Source: Levilactobacillus huananensis
GTDB lineage: Bacteria > Bacillota > Bacilli > Lactobacillales > Lactobacillaceae
Assembly (NCBI RefSeq): GCF_003946145.1
Contig: NZ_RHOC01000007.1
Span: forward strand, 50,861-114,860
Reading direction: 5' to 3'
Length of the DNA: 64,000 nt
Shown: piece after piece, positions 17,354 to 25,545 of the stretch
How the letters are laid out: the number at the start of each line of letters is the position of its first letter
How positions within the stretch are numbered: position 1 is the stretch's first letter
Translations under genes and position numbers: made by a program
The notes under the pieces: generated by a model
Told to the model about the DNA's origin: nothing
The model's database searches: none
What the model saw: the letters and a program-made list of their open reading frames with translations, nothing else

Positions 17354-17908
17354 ATGAAACGTTGGCATATCCGCGATATCATTCTCGTCACCATCTTAGC
17401 AATTTTTATGGGGGTTATTTTCTGGGCCATCACCCCACTCTACTCTGCACTCACAGCGGTCTTCGCACCCATGGGTCTCCAGCCACTGGCTAACGAGATC
17501 TTGCTGGGCGTCTGGACCATGGCTGGCCCACTAGCTGGGTTCGTCATTCGCATCCCCGGTGCGGCAACCTTAGGCGAACTCCTAGGTGCCGTTGTCGAAA
17601 TGTTTCTTGGGGGCGTCTGGGGCGCCAGTACCCTGATCTCTGGGACCGTACAAGGCTTTGGGTCTGAATTAGGCTTCATGGCCACGCGTTATCGGCGCTA
17701 TGACTGGATCACCCTGATCTTAAGTGCCCTGACTACGACCTTGGTTACCTTCGGCTGGAGTCTTGCGCGCGAAGGCTACAGTGCCTACCATCTTGGCTTC
17801 TTACTCTTGCTATTCGCTGTTCGCTTTGTGTCCGTCTTCGTCTTTGGCGGTATCCTGACGAAACTCATTACTAATCTGCTAGACCGGGCACACGTTCTGA
17901 AACATTAA
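17354..17908 (+). CDS. ykoE: ECF transporter S component YkoE, thiamine precursor (HMP) specific
   Basis: 184 residues with five to six membrane segments. The pattern of IPGAATLGELLGAVVEMFLGG and GTVQGFGSELGF is that of YkoE substrate-binding subunits of energy-coupling factor transporters for hydroxymethylpyrimidine or thiamine. It is the first gene after a TPP riboswitch and stands with its own ATPase and T subunits and with tenA, which supports uptake of the pyrimidine moiety. ATG 17354 follows AGGAGGAG closely. Confidence 0.92.
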   Translation: MKRWHIRDIILVTILAIFMGVIFWAITPLYSALTAVFAPMGLQPLANEILLGVWTMAGPLAGFVIRIPGAATLGELLGAVVEMFLGGVWGASTLISGTVQGFGSELGFMATRYRRYDWITLILSALTTTLVTFGWSLAREGYSAYHLGFLLLLFAVRFVSVFVFGGILTKLITNLLDRAHVLKH

Positions 17909-17931
17909 TCGGTATAAATGGGGGAGTTTTT

Positions 17932-19341
17932 GTGGTAAACGTTTCAATTCACAACTTAACATTCTCGTATCCGCAGCAAGCCCAACCAGTCCTTAATGCG
18001 GTAAATGCTAATTTTCCTGCTGGTCAATTCTCTTTGCTTACCGGGGTATCCGGCGGTGGTAAGTCAACCTTGCTCAAGCTTGTTGCGGGCCTCTTGCCAA
18101 CCGACGCGATGACGGTTACTTTTAATGGCCAGTCACTCGCACAGATTCCAGCAACCCAACGTTCCCAAACGGTGGCCATGCTTTTTCAAGAACCAAGTAC
18201 GCAATTCACGATGGATACGGTAGCCAATGAACTTCAATTTGCCTTGGAAAACCAACAGGTTCCGGCTGACGAAATTTCACAACGTGTGACCGCCGCCTTG
18301 GATTTCATTGGCATCGCTCCGCTTCGTGATCGAAAACTCATGCACCTCTCCGGTGGCGAACAACAGAAGGTGGCACTGGCGATCATCGTTGCGATGGATA
18401 GTGCCGTCATTTTGTTGGACGAACCCTTTGCCAGTATCGATCCAGCAACCCGGCTCGTTCTCTTGCAACGACTCGCACAGTTGAGCCGTGAACGGGGAAA
18501 AACTGTGATTCTGGCAGACCACGATCTCAGTGGCTACACCGACTACGTGGACCGATTAACTGTCCTCGCGGATGGTCGCCTCTCACATCTGTCACCAGAA
18601 GCGACGCAGGAGCGACTAGCTAACTTTGCACCTGCCAGGTTGCGCCTACAACACGTCACAGTCCCTGGTGATAATCAGCCAGCCCTGCTTCAAGGCACGC
18701 AGCTGAGTCTAGCTACTAACGGCCGCACCCTTATTGCCCCACAGGATTTGGGGCTCTTTGCCCACCATACAACCCTCATCACGGGGCCCAATGGTAGTGG
18801 CAAATCCACCTTGTTCCGTTCCCTGGTTAAACTCGGTCACTACGAAGGTGTCATTACCTACGATGGTACTGACATTCATCGACTAAAGCGCCGTCCTTAC
18901 GCCCGTCAAGTCGCCCTAATGTTTCAATCTGCCGCGACGCAATTTCTCAATGTCACGGTCGATGAAGAATTGGCCTTATCCCTCAAAAATAGCTACGCCG
19001 ACCATTTCACCACGACCATGGTGACCCACCTTCTAACCGAGTTGAACCTGGCCGATCGGCGAGAACAAATCATCTATACCCTGAGTAGCGGCCAACAGAA
19101 GAAATTACAACTGCTGTGCATGCTGATCATGGCCCCGGATGTGCTTCTCTTGGATGAGCCGTTTAAAGGTCTCGACTACGAGTCAATACAGACAGTTATT
19201 CAAATTTTAAAACGGGTCCAACGCGAGCTGAACCTCACCTACATTCTGGTAAGCCACCAGCTCAGCGGCCTCGATACTTTCATCGATTACCACCTTCAGC
19301 TGGCGGACCAGCATCTGACCTATCTGGGGGTGAGCGCATGA
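17932..19341 (+). CDS. ykoD: ECF transporter ATPase YkoD, two fused ATP-binding domains
   Basis: 469 residues made of two ABC ATPases in tandem. Domain 1 has Walker A GVSGGGKST at 38-46, signature LSGGEQQK and Walker B VILLDEP. Domain 2 has Walker A GPNGSGKST at about 285-293, a weaker signature LSSGQQKK and Walker B VLLLDEP. It powers the YkoE-YkoC transporter at the inner face of the membrane. The start is GTG 17932 with GGGGAG at 17921-17926. Its stop overlaps the next start (ATGA). Confidence 0.93.
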   Translation: MVNVSIHNLTFSYPQQAQPVLNAVNANFPAGQFSLLTGVSGGGKSTLLKLVAGLLPTDAMTVTFNGQSLAQIPATQRSQTVAMLFQEPSTQFTMDTVANELQFALENQQVPADEISQRVTAALDFIGIAPLRDRKLMHLSGGEQQKVALAIIVAMDSAVILLDEPFASIDPATRLVLLQRLAQLSRERGKTVILADHDLSGYTDYVDRLTVLADGRLSHLSPEATQERLANFAPARLRLQHVTVPGDNQPALLQGTQLSLATNGRTLIAPQDLGLFAHHTTLITGPNGSGKSTLFRSLVKLGHYEGVITYDGTDIHRLKRRPYARQVALMFQSAATQFLNVTVDEELALSLKNSYADHFTTTMVTHLLTELNLADRREQIIYTLSSGQQKKLQLLCMLIMAPDVLLLDEPFKGLDYESIQTVIQILKRVQRELNLTYILVSHQLSGLDTFIDYHLQLADQHLTYLGVSA

Positions 19342-19991
19342 ATCCTAGTCTAAAATTGGCGCTGCTAGTTCTTGTCGCCCTGGAGATTTCCTTTACTCAT
19401 GTCTGGACAGTTAATATAGCCTTGATCGTAGTAAGTCTTATTTTAATGGTCTGGAGTCACGTAGCTTTCAAACGATTAGTGATGTTAACCCTAATCCCCG
19501 TCTTCTTCGGGGGGGCCTTAGTCTGGTCCTTAACTTTGCGGGGAACAGCTTCGACCCATTTTCTCCTGGTGATCTTCACCCGTATGGTGGCCTACGTCTA
19601 CATGGGGGGCTGGTTTGCCCAAACGACGAATCCCTTAACGCTCACCCGCTCCCTGGAACAAAATGCCAAGTTACCCTCTAAATTTGCCTATGGTTTCTTG
19701 GCAGCCTTCAACCTCATGCCCAAGATTCAAGCAGAAGTTGCCACCATTAAAGCGGCGGCGCTAATGCGCGGTCAAGTGCTTCATTTCTGGTCACCCCAAC
19801 TCTATTTCAAGGTGATTCTAGCCGCGATGAATTGGTCGGACCAGCTTGCTTCTGCCATGACATCTCACGGCTTCGTCGAAGATGCACCGCGAACTCACGC
19901 TTCTGAAATCCCACTTATCACCCGCGACTGGGTGCTCCTAGTGGGAAGTCTGGCACTCGTTCAGATCGGCCTTTTCGTGGGCCTACCCTAA
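19338..19991 (+). CDS. ykoC: ECF transporter T component YkoC
   Basis: 217 residues with four to five membrane segments and the EcfT coupling-helix region (ALMRGQVLHFW and SAAMTSHGF-like segments) that docks the ATPase. It links YkoD to YkoE in the thiamine-precursor transporter. ATG 19338 overlaps the ykoD stop by four bases, giving coupled translation and equal amounts of subunits. Confidence 0.9.
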   Translation: MNPSLKLALLVLVALEISFTHVWTVNIALIVVSLILMVWSHVAFKRLVMLTLIPVFFGGALVWSLTLRGTASTHFLLVIFTRMVAYVYMGGWFAQTTNPLTLTRSLEQNAKLPSKFAYGFLAAFNLMPKIQAEVATIKAAALMRGQVLHFWSPQLYFKVILAAMNWSDQLASAMTSHGFVEDAPRTHASEIPLITRDWVLLVGSLALVQIGLFVGLP

Positions 19992-20011
19992 CCCCTTAAG
20001 GAGGACTTCAT

Positions 20012-20695
20012 TTGCAATTCACAACCATCGCTCACAATGCTAACCTGGCCTCCTGGCAGGCTTCCAAGCAGCACCCATTCATCCAACAACTGCTGGCAGG
20101 AACACTGCCATTAGCAACTTTTCGCTACTATTTGATTCAAGATCACGCCTATTTGCGGGCGTTTGGTGCCATACAAGATCTGGCGGCCAATCAAGCTACC
20201 GCAGTCGACGTCGCTACCCAACTTCACGCCGATGCCGAGCATCTCCGACAAGGCGAACTGGCTTTACGGCAGACCTTCTTCGATCGTTTAAACATCACCG
20301 ACGATGAGGTGGCCAACACCCCAGTCGCCCCAACTGGCTACGCCTACACCAGCCACATGTACCGGGCATTAATGACACACGGGACTGCTGGCGCGATTGC
20401 TGGCTTACTGCCTTGTTATTGGCTCTACGCCGAGATTGGGGCCGAGTTGGCCGAACAAGGCTCACCCGTTCCCATCTACCAAGATTGGCTGGAAAGCTAC
20501 CGATCCGATGACTATGCGGGCGAAATGACCGACCAACTGGCGTTAGCCAATCGTGTCGCCACGCCGACCAACACCGCTGCTCTACTCGATATTTTTAACA
20601 AGAGCAGTTGGTATGAATTACATTTTTGGCAAATGGCATTAACTCATGAAACCTGGGAACTGACGGAACCGTCTGATTTTTCAACCACCGTCTAA
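20012..20695 (+). CDS. tenA: TenA family aminopyrimidine aminohydrolase (thiaminase II)
   Basis: 227 residues, all-helical TenA fold. The catalytic cysteine is Cys135 in LLPCYWLY and Asp44 lies in YLIQDHAYL, both at the positions of B. subtilis TenA. A glutamate near the C-terminus (YELHFW, about 202) completes the site. It hydrolyses aminomethyl-pyrimidine from degraded thiamine to HMP, in line with import of such precursors by YkoEDC. The start is TTG 20012 with AAGGAGG 10 bases upstream. Last gene of the riboswitch operon. Confidence 0.93.
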   Translation: MQFTTIAHNANLASWQASKQHPFIQQLLAGTLPLATFRYYLIQDHAYLRAFGAIQDLAANQATAVDVATQLHADAEHLRQGELALRQTFFDRLNITDDEVANTPVAPTGYAYTSHMYRALMTHGTAGAIAGLLPCYWLYAEIGAELAEQGSPVPIYQDWLESYRSDDYAGEMTDQLALANRVATPTNTAALLDIFNKSSWYELHFWQMALTHETWELTEPSDFSTTV

Positions 20696-20706
20696 TGCGC
20701 TATAAT
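20678..20706 (+). promoter_or_regulatory. Promoter of small membrane protein gene
   Basis: TTTTCA (20678-20683), a 17-base spacer and a perfect TATAAT (20701-20706) overlap the end of tenA, so the next gene can be transcribed separately from the riboswitch operon. Confidence 0.6.
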
Positions 20707-20735
20707 GGGGGCACTCATAGGAAAAGGTGGTGTTG

Positions 20736-21101
20736 ATGATGAAGCGAATGCAGCAATTAACGTTTCTTCAAACCTTTGGTTATCTAGCCCTTGCGCTGGG
20801 CATCGTCATTGAAATCTATGCGGCTCTCAGTAATCCAGGAACGCGTCTGAGTGGCGACGAAATGTTTGGTGGTGCCGTGGTCTTAACCTTGGCGGTTGCC
20901 TTTATTCACAGCCGACGCCTACCAACCAACTTAATTTTAATTGGTCTCAGTACGTTAGGCTTTGCTTACTTTACCTTCATTCACACGCACGCCTGGCTTT
21001 GGACTATTCTGTTGGCCATTGCGGTTGCGGCCTTCTTGATTTATTTCTTCGGATTACGGGGGGAAGTTCGGCGCAACCAAAGTGAGTGGTTTCACTTTTA
21101 A
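20736..21101 (+). CDS. Four-helix small membrane protein of unknown function
   Basis: 121 residues with four hydrophobic segments (about 14-32, 43-58, 68-83 and 87-106) and a basic C-terminus. No known motif is seen. AAAGGTGG at 20723-20730 supports ATG 20736 or the adjacent ATG 20739. It has its own promoter and terminator, so a link to the thiamine operon is doubtful. Confidence 0.75.
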   Translation: MMKRMQQLTFLQTFGYLALALGIVIEIYAALSNPGTRLSGDEMFGGAVVLTLAVAFIHSRRLPTNLILIGLSTLGFAYFTFIHTHAWLWTILLAIAVAAFLIYFFGLRGEVRRNQSEWFHF

Positions 21102-21125
21102 TTTCATTTAAACTAGTTGATTACG

Positions 21126-21160
21126 GGTACTGTTAGGAACTCCTCGCAGTGCCTTTTTTT
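21126..21160 (+). terminator. Terminator of small membrane protein gene
   Basis: GGTACTG pairs with CAGTGCC (one T-G pair) around a 14-base loop, then seven T. Confidence 0.7.
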
Positions 21161-21166
21161 ATCGTC

Positions 21167-21203
21167 TAAAAAAGAATCAGACCAACCGAAGTTGGCCTGA
21201 TTC
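21167..21203 (-). terminator. Minus-strand terminator of 56-residue membrane protein transcript
   Basis: GAATCAGGCCAAC and GTTGGTCTGATTC (minus strand) form a 13-base stem with a CTTCGG-like tight loop, followed by six T. It ends the transcript that carries the small gene at 21310-21480. Confidence 0.8.
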
Positions 21204-21309
21204 CCTGCTTGATAAACTACAAGAGACTTGTAGTCATGTAATCATTATGATTACCATCTTTTAAGTGACACAACCGGCAAGCCGGCTTCGGGGCGGAGAG
21301 GTTCCCGCG
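21204..21309 (-). other. Hairpin-rich 3' untranslated region, possible small RNA
   Basis: On the minus strand after the small gene's stop there are CCGGC/GCCGG, GTAATCAT/ATGATTAC and CTACAAG/CTTGTAG hairpins in a row before the terminator. Three stable hairpins in 100 bases is unusual for a plain 3' end; processing to a regulatory RNA is possible but unproven. Confidence 0.4.
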
Positions 21310-21480
21310 TTAATTGGCAAATGCCCGTGAAACATGGGTTTGCGGTGCATGACTAATCATGGGCTGCGTACTGAGGTGCGTGACGGTTCGTTTTCCCAGC
21401 ATAAACCATGAAAACAAACTGATGACCGCCAGAGTCACAACTGCCGCTATCAGGCTCCTGATCACCTGTCTTAAATCCAT
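21310..21480 (-). CDS. 56-residue single-pass membrane protein
   Basis: Reading from ATG 21480 gives MDLRQVIRSL, a hydrophobic segment of about 20 residues (IAAVVTLAVISLFSWFMLG), then a Thr/His/Ser-rich tail ending in SRAFAN. GAGGTG at 21486-21491 gives five-base spacing, and a strong terminator follows. These signals make a real gene likely although it is short. No family is recognised. Confidence 0.65.
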   Translation of the reverse strand: MDLRQVIRSLIAAVVTLAVISLFSWFMLGKRTVTHLSTQPMISHAPQTHVSRAFAN

Positions 21481-21757
21481 CCCATCACCTCATGTTTGAC
21501 TTATCCCGACCGCTTGACTCCAGCTTACACATCAACTATCACAAAACGGTAACGGAAAGAAAAAAATGTGATGACACTTCCGTAATGTTTGTCACGAACA
21601 ATTGTTATATTGGGTATTAGTTTACGCAATTTTTGCTCGTTCATCAAGTAGAATGCAAAAAAAAATCCGAATCACGAGTCTCATCTCGCCGGTTTTTCAA
21701 AACTTTAGTATAATAAGTGTAAGCACCATACAGGACAATCATTTGGAGGGATTATTA

Positions 21758-21952
21758 ATGAGTCAAGAATTAAGTGATCTGGCTGAAGCAATCATCGCCT
21801 ACCAAAAGAAGTACGACAAGACCGATGGCGAAATGGCCTTTGGTTCCCGCATCTCTGTCGAGAAGTTCCACGCCATCAAGTCTGGGGAAATTGACCCCAA
21901 CGCCGATGAGCAAAGTTCCTTGAAACACTACATTGCCACCAAGCCAAACTAA
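21758..21952 (+). CDS. Small conserved lactobacillar protein (LBP_cg2779-like)
   Basis: 64 residues, soluble and mostly helical, with ELSDLAEAIIAYQKKYDKTD at the N-terminus and FGSRISVEKFHAIKSGE in the middle. The pattern of a helix pair with SVEKFHAIK looks like a minimal HTH (XRE-like) fold. I recall a lactobacillus family of this kind without function. ATG 21758 has TGGAGGG at 21744-21750; a TATAAT box lies at 21709-21714. The longer upstream reading frame has no ribosome site. Confidence 0.8.
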   Translation: MSQELSDLAEAIIAYQKKYDKTDGEMAFGSRISVEKFHAIKSGEIDPNADEQSSLKHYIATKPN

Positions 21953-21971
21953 GGTTAGGTTTTCAGAATTT

Positions 21972-22005
21972 AAAGGGGTCGACCAAATTGGTCGACCCTT
22001 TTTTT
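21972..22005. terminator. Bidirectional terminator
   Basis: GGGTCGACCAA-A-TTGGTCGACCC is a perfect 11-base stem with A on the left and T7 on the right, between the converging small protein and macrodomain genes. Confidence 0.9.
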
Positions 22006-22035
22006 AAGTGATTTGATTAAGTCAACAAGCGAACA

Positions 22036-22545
22036 CTAGGCTTGCGCCCAAGCCTCACGATAGGCTGTAGCAGTCTTCGGATCAAACGCTACTAGTCTCA
22101 CCTGAGTTAACGTTTCTGACTGACTCAAGACGCTGGCAATCGTTTGCGTGGCAATCGTAGCAGCCTCGGCTAACGGATAGCCGTAAATCCCCGTACTGAT
22201 CGACGGAAAGTCCACGGTGTGACAGCCCTTGGCAACCGCTAATCGCAACGACTCACGATAGCAGGAAGCTAGGTCCACAGCCTCATTATGATCGCCACCC
22301 CGCCAGACTGGGCCCGGCGTATGAATGACCCACCGTGCCGGCAAAAGAAATCCTGGTGTGATCCGCGCTTCTCCGGTAGGACAACCGTTAAACGGGACAC
22401 AGGCTGCAAATAGCTCCAGCCCAGCCGCGCGATGAATCGCACCATCAACACCACCCCCACCTAGCAAAGTGGTATTGGCAGCATTCACGATAGCATCCAC
22501 GTCACTCTTCGTGATGTCTCCTTGAATCACGTCAAATTCTGCCAT
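22036..22545 (-). CDS. Macrodomain protein, O-acetyl-ADP-ribose deacetylase type
   Basis: 169 residues covering one macrodomain. The signature [34 protein letters not shown] at about 9-41 and [13 protein letters not shown] near 115 form the ADP-ribose pocket; the GGGGVDGAI loop is that of MacroD-type hydrolases. It removes O-acetyl-ADP-ribose or mono-ADP-ribose. Its ATG directly follows the stop of the zinc-ribbon gene (TAA-ATG), so the two are in one operon. Confidence 0.93.
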   Translation of the reverse strand: MAEFDVIQGDITKSDVDAIVNAANTTLLGGGGVDGAIHRAAGLELFAACVPFNGCPTGEARITPGFLLPARWVIHTPGPVWRGGDHNEAVDLASCYRESLRLAVAKGCHTVDFPSISTGIYGYPLAEAATIATQTIASVLSQSETLTQVRLVAFDPKTATAYREAWAQA

Positions 22546-22791
22546 TTACCTTGACTCCTTTGACCACGGCCAGCGCCATCGATGCTTGGCGGGTTTGTTT
22601 CCCTGCCGATCGTGCACCCGCTTCATTCCCTCACGATACGGATTACTGTAAAGTGCGTTTAGGTTCAATTTTTTAGGCGCCGGAGCGTCTGATCGAAAGA
22701 CACTGAGATCCGTCTGACATTGTGGACACTTGACGTCATCCACCGTCACCGGTGACCCACAATGGGGGCAGAACTTTAATTCCTCAGTCAT
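22546..22791 (-). CDS. Zinc-ribbon protein, small
   Basis: About 81 residues. An N-terminal zinc ribbon with CPHC (about 8-11) and CPQC (about 23-26) is followed by a proline-rich, then strongly basic tail (KHRWRWPWSKESR). The basic tail could bind nucleic acid or membrane. Three consecutive ATGs lie at 22797, 22794 and 22791; the last has the best spacing to AAGGAGG (8 bases). Operon with the macrodomain gene. Confidence 0.75.
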   Translation of the reverse strand: MTEELKFCPHCGSPVTVDDVKCPQCQTDLSVFRSDAPAPKKLNLNALYSNPYREGMKRVHDRQGNKPAKHRWRWPWSKESR

Positions 22792-22813
22792 CATCATTGC
22801 CTCCTTGAGTCGT

Positions 22814-23977
22814 TTATAGATCGCCTTCGATACGCAATTGCTGTTCAACGAGATAGGCATCCAGGTAGCCAAATGCGATCTCATCGACGTCGCCAATCTT
22901 AAAGACCTTGCCCACCTGATCCAATTGATTATCCTCTACGGTGTGGAAAATAAAGCGTTCACCGCCCACCTGGCTCGGATACCCTAGACAGTGTTCACCA
23001 TCATGGAGTTTCAACCGGATGATTGTCCGGAACGTCGCCGCCTGGTTCAATCGCGCACTGAATTGGTCATCGGTGGGATCAAAAAGTCGTTCGGCGTTCA
23101 ATACGGGCTGATTGCCCTGTTGGCGAGCCTGATTGAGTAAGGAAAACAGACGCATCGTTTGTAGATAGTCTGAAACAAGCACAACACTGTGAAGTTCGCT
23201 TAACCGCATAACGGTATAGCCCCCAAAGAGGCCTGTCATATCGATTAAATTCATCACAACGGCATCGTCAGTCACCGTGTTGATCCGCCCGACAAAGAAC
23301 AGATCTTGATCATGTTCCGGCACCAAGGCCACTAGAGGATCCTTGCCTGCCAGCTGTCGTAAAGTACCTGGAATGAGATCCGTTTCGGTTATCTCGACTG
23401 GCTCGACGTGAACCAGTCGTCGTAGCCGAGGAGCTGCAATGGTTTGCAGGCTTAGCTCTTGGCCTTGAAACTCGATGACTTCAATTTCATCGGGTGTCAA
23501 GGTCAACTGAGGTTGGTCGGTATAATCAAATTTATTGAGTAACTGAACCGTGATTTGATCAGCGGCCACGCCGGTTACCAACCCCTCATAGAAGTGGTCA
23601 TCATTAGCCAAAACCAGCATGACCACCAGGTGATCGACCCAAGCATGACTGAGGACTTGTCGTCGCAAATCACGACGGTCGTCAAAGGTCATGCTAAGAC
23701 CGCTCGCCTGAGTAAAGTGTTGGTCCGTAGCGGTCTGAATCCGAAAAGCCATATTGTCCAAATCGTCACTTGAAAATTCAACTTCATCGATTGCAGGTAA
23801 AGCCAGGAAAACGGCCCCATCGGGTACCCCGTAATCATCGTAGGTCGCCAGAATGATACCAGTCGACGTCACCGTCGTCACATACCCGGTGTAAACGACT
23901 TCTTGGTTAGCTTGATACACGTTAACTAACAGGTTTTGCGCCAATGCGCGATTTAAATCATTTACAATAGAATTCAT
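22814..23977 (-). CDS. Protein of four tandem Sm-like/beta-barrel repeats, unknown function
   Basis: 387 residues, no signal peptide or membrane segment. I see four copies of a unit with a period of about 100 residues. Barrel-like segments at about 14-70, 114-171, 213-270 and 315-371 each have a short hydrophobic strand, GxV then a VTxxxI strand, an xxDxxGxxDG-type turn and a closing L-x-x-I-D-E-V-x-F strand. The strand order and size recall the Sm/LSm fold, which is inference. Linkers of about 40 acidic and helical residues separate the units. It is followed by the zinc-ribbon and macrodomain genes and may be cotranscribed with them. Confidence 0.7.
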   Translation of the reverse strand: MNSIVNDLNRALAQNLLVNVYQANQEVVYTGYVTTVTSTGIILATYDDYGVPDGAVFLALPAIDEVEFSSDDLDNMAFRIQTATDQHFTQASGLSMTFDDRRDLRRQVLSHAWVDHLVVMLVLANDDHFYEGLVTGVAADQITVQLLNKFDYTDQPQLTLTPDEIEVIEFQGQELSLQTIAAPRLRRLVHVEPVEITETDLIPGTLRQLAGKDPLVALVPEHDQDLFFVGRINTVTDDAVVMNLIDMTGLFGGYTVMRLSELHSVVLVSDYLQTMRLFSLLNQARQQGNQPVLNAERLFDPTDDQFSARLNQAATFRTIIRLKLHDGEHCLGYPSQVGGERFIFHTVEDNQLDQVGKVFKIGDVDEIAFGYLDAYLVEQQLRIEGDL

Positions 23978-24048
23978 GATGACGACCCCCTTTATTTTAG
24001 TTATCTGAAAAGCTTAGCATAGTCCCTTGCAAATAGCTCGTCTCCTGT

Positions 24049-25023
24049 TTATGAAACGGCGGTACTCATAAAGCTTGCTAAGCGATCGCCAGTGAAGCCG
24101 GCACTTAATGCGACCAGAAGCTTGATACGGGCCTTTTGCCCGTTTAAACCTTGGCACAGCATTAGCCCCATCTTTCGAAGTTCGATGCCGCCTCCCTGAT
24201 AGTCATAGATATCTTCGGCGAAGCCATTATAACACCGTGACACTAAAACGATCGGAATCCCGCGGTCCAACAGGCGTTGCAACGCCGGTAAGGTAATTGG
24301 CGGTAAATTCCCCGCCCCAAGGCCTTCAATCACTAACCCCTTTGTCTCGTCCGTGTTCAAGGCATCGAAGAGCGTTGCATCCATCCCGGCGTAAGCCTTC
24401 AACAAATAAACATGGTCGATGACATGGTCGATGTCCGTGTTAGCCTGCCGAATGAGTTGCTGGAAATAGGCTGGACGACCCTTGGCCACGATTCCGATCG
24501 GGCCAAAAGTTGGTGTTCTAAAGGTGGACACGTTAGTCGTGTGGGTCTTGGTTACGTATCGCGCGGTATGAATCTCATCATTCATAACCACCATGACCCC
24601 ATTGTCTCGTGAGGAGTCGTCTGCGGCCACTTCAATGGCTGCTCGGAAATTATACAGGCCATCGGTTCCAACCTCATTAGAGGACCGCATAGCCCCTGTC
24701 ACCACGACAGGAATCGTACTGGGAAGCGTCAAGTCGAGAAAGTACGCTGTTTCTTCCAACGTATCCGTCCCATGAGTAATGACGACGCCATCAATGCCCT
24801 CAGTCTCTGCTGCCACGATACGTTGCTTAATCTTCAGCATTTCTACTGGTGTCATATGTGGCGATGGCAGGTTAAACATTTCATCTGTCACCAGGTGAAC
24901 GCGCCCCTCTAAAATCGTTTCTTGTTGGGCAATTGGATTCTCACTGTTGGGCACGACCTCTCCTTGTTCATTTTGGGACATCGAGATGGTGCCGCCTGTA
25001 TGGATGGCCAGAATATTCTTCAC
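24049..25023 (-). CDS. L-asparaginase, type I
   Basis: About 324 residues. The first threonine motif is HTGGTISM at about 7-14 and the second HGTDTLEETAYF at about 87-98, the two signatures of asparaginase/glutaminase. It has no signal peptide, so acts in the cytoplasm, converting asparagine to aspartate and ammonia. GTG 25023 was chosen since AAAGGAAG lies nine bases upstream and family members start at this point; the in-frame ATG further up has no ribosome site. Confidence 0.92.
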   Translation of the reverse strand: MKNILAIHTGGTISMSQNEQGEVVPNSENPIAQQETILEGRVHLVTDEMFNLPSPHMTPVEMLKIKQRIVAAETEGIDGVVITHGTDTLEETAYFLDLTLPSTIPVVVTGAMRSSNEVGTDGLYNFRAAIEVAADDSSRDNGVMVVMNDEIHTARYVTKTHTTNVSTFRTPTFGPIGIVAKGRPAYFQQLIRQANTDIDHVIDHVYLLKAYAGMDATLFDALNTDETKGLVIEGLGAGNLPPITLPALQRLLDRGIPIVLVSRCYNGFAEDIYDYQGGGIELRKMGLMLCQGLNGQKARIKLLVALSAGFTGDRLASFMSTAVS

Positions 25024-25114
25024 AACCGTCAACTTCCTTTCAAAAATATTTCTACCCACATTGTACCCTATTTGCGGTAAAATTTAGTTAGAATTAGGAG
25101 AGGATGACGGAAGA

Positions 25115-25264
25115 TTGCCGAAAAAAGATGAAAATGCCAACCCTAACCGTCCGGGCGTTCAGATTCATGCAAAACGTTACAGTTCCTCAGGCGGACTTGC
25201 CGATTGGGGTCCGCTGATGACCTGGTTTAAGGGTCTTTGGCGCAAAGTATGGCACCGGCATTAG
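25115..25264 (+). CDS. 49-residue basic, tryptophan-rich small protein
   Basis: From TTG 25115 the frame reads PKKDENANPNRPGVQIHAKR, then a Ser/Gly-rich turn and a C-terminal stretch GPLMTWFKGLWRKVWHRH that would form an amphipathic membrane-binding helix. AGGAG and GAGAGG lie at 25096-25103, a rather long spacing. A second frame from ATG 25104 gives a 37-residue peptide of less protein-like composition. The asparaginase gene diverges upstream and a riboswitch follows. Function unknown. Confidence 0.5.
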   Translation: MPKKDENANPNRPGVQIHAKRYSSSGGLADWGPLMTWFKGLWRKVWHRH

Positions 25265-25340
25265 AAATCACGTTGTGGTGTTGTTTTTTATTTTTTCTCG
25301 TGGTAAAGTAGTCAACATTCCATTAAATTTAAAATAGTGA

Positions 25341-25411
25341 TTGCCTATATAATGCCAAGATAAGGTTGGCGAGTTTCTACCCAGAACCGTAAATTCTGGA
25401 CTATAAGCAAA
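25341..25411 (+). ncRNA. Purine riboswitch, guanine/xanthine type
   Basis: The three junction strands are present: TATAAT, GTTTCTACC and GGACTAT, with P2 (GCCAAGATAAGGTTGGC) and P3 (CCAGAACCGTAAATTCTGG) hairpins and a P1 of TTGC/GCAA. The base that pairs with the ligand (GACTAT) is C, as in guanine-type and not T as in adenine-type switches. A terminator and a purine permease follow. Confidence 0.93.
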
Positions 25412-25467
25412 TTGAGGACGAAACTCTTTTTGCCGATGAAGAGTCTTCGTCGGCCGAGTTTCCCATT

Positions 25468-25494
25468 GCCCCCTTTTTGCGAAGGGGGCTTTTT
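25468..25494 (+). terminator. Riboswitch-controlled terminator
   Basis: GCCCCCTT and AAGGGGGC form an eight-base stem around TTTGCG, followed by TTTTT, between the purine aptamer and the permease ribosome site. Confidence 0.85.
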
Positions 25495-25545
25495 GTTTGT
25501 CATCCCTTGGCGTTGTATGGTTGTCACGAGAAGGAGGAAACTTTC

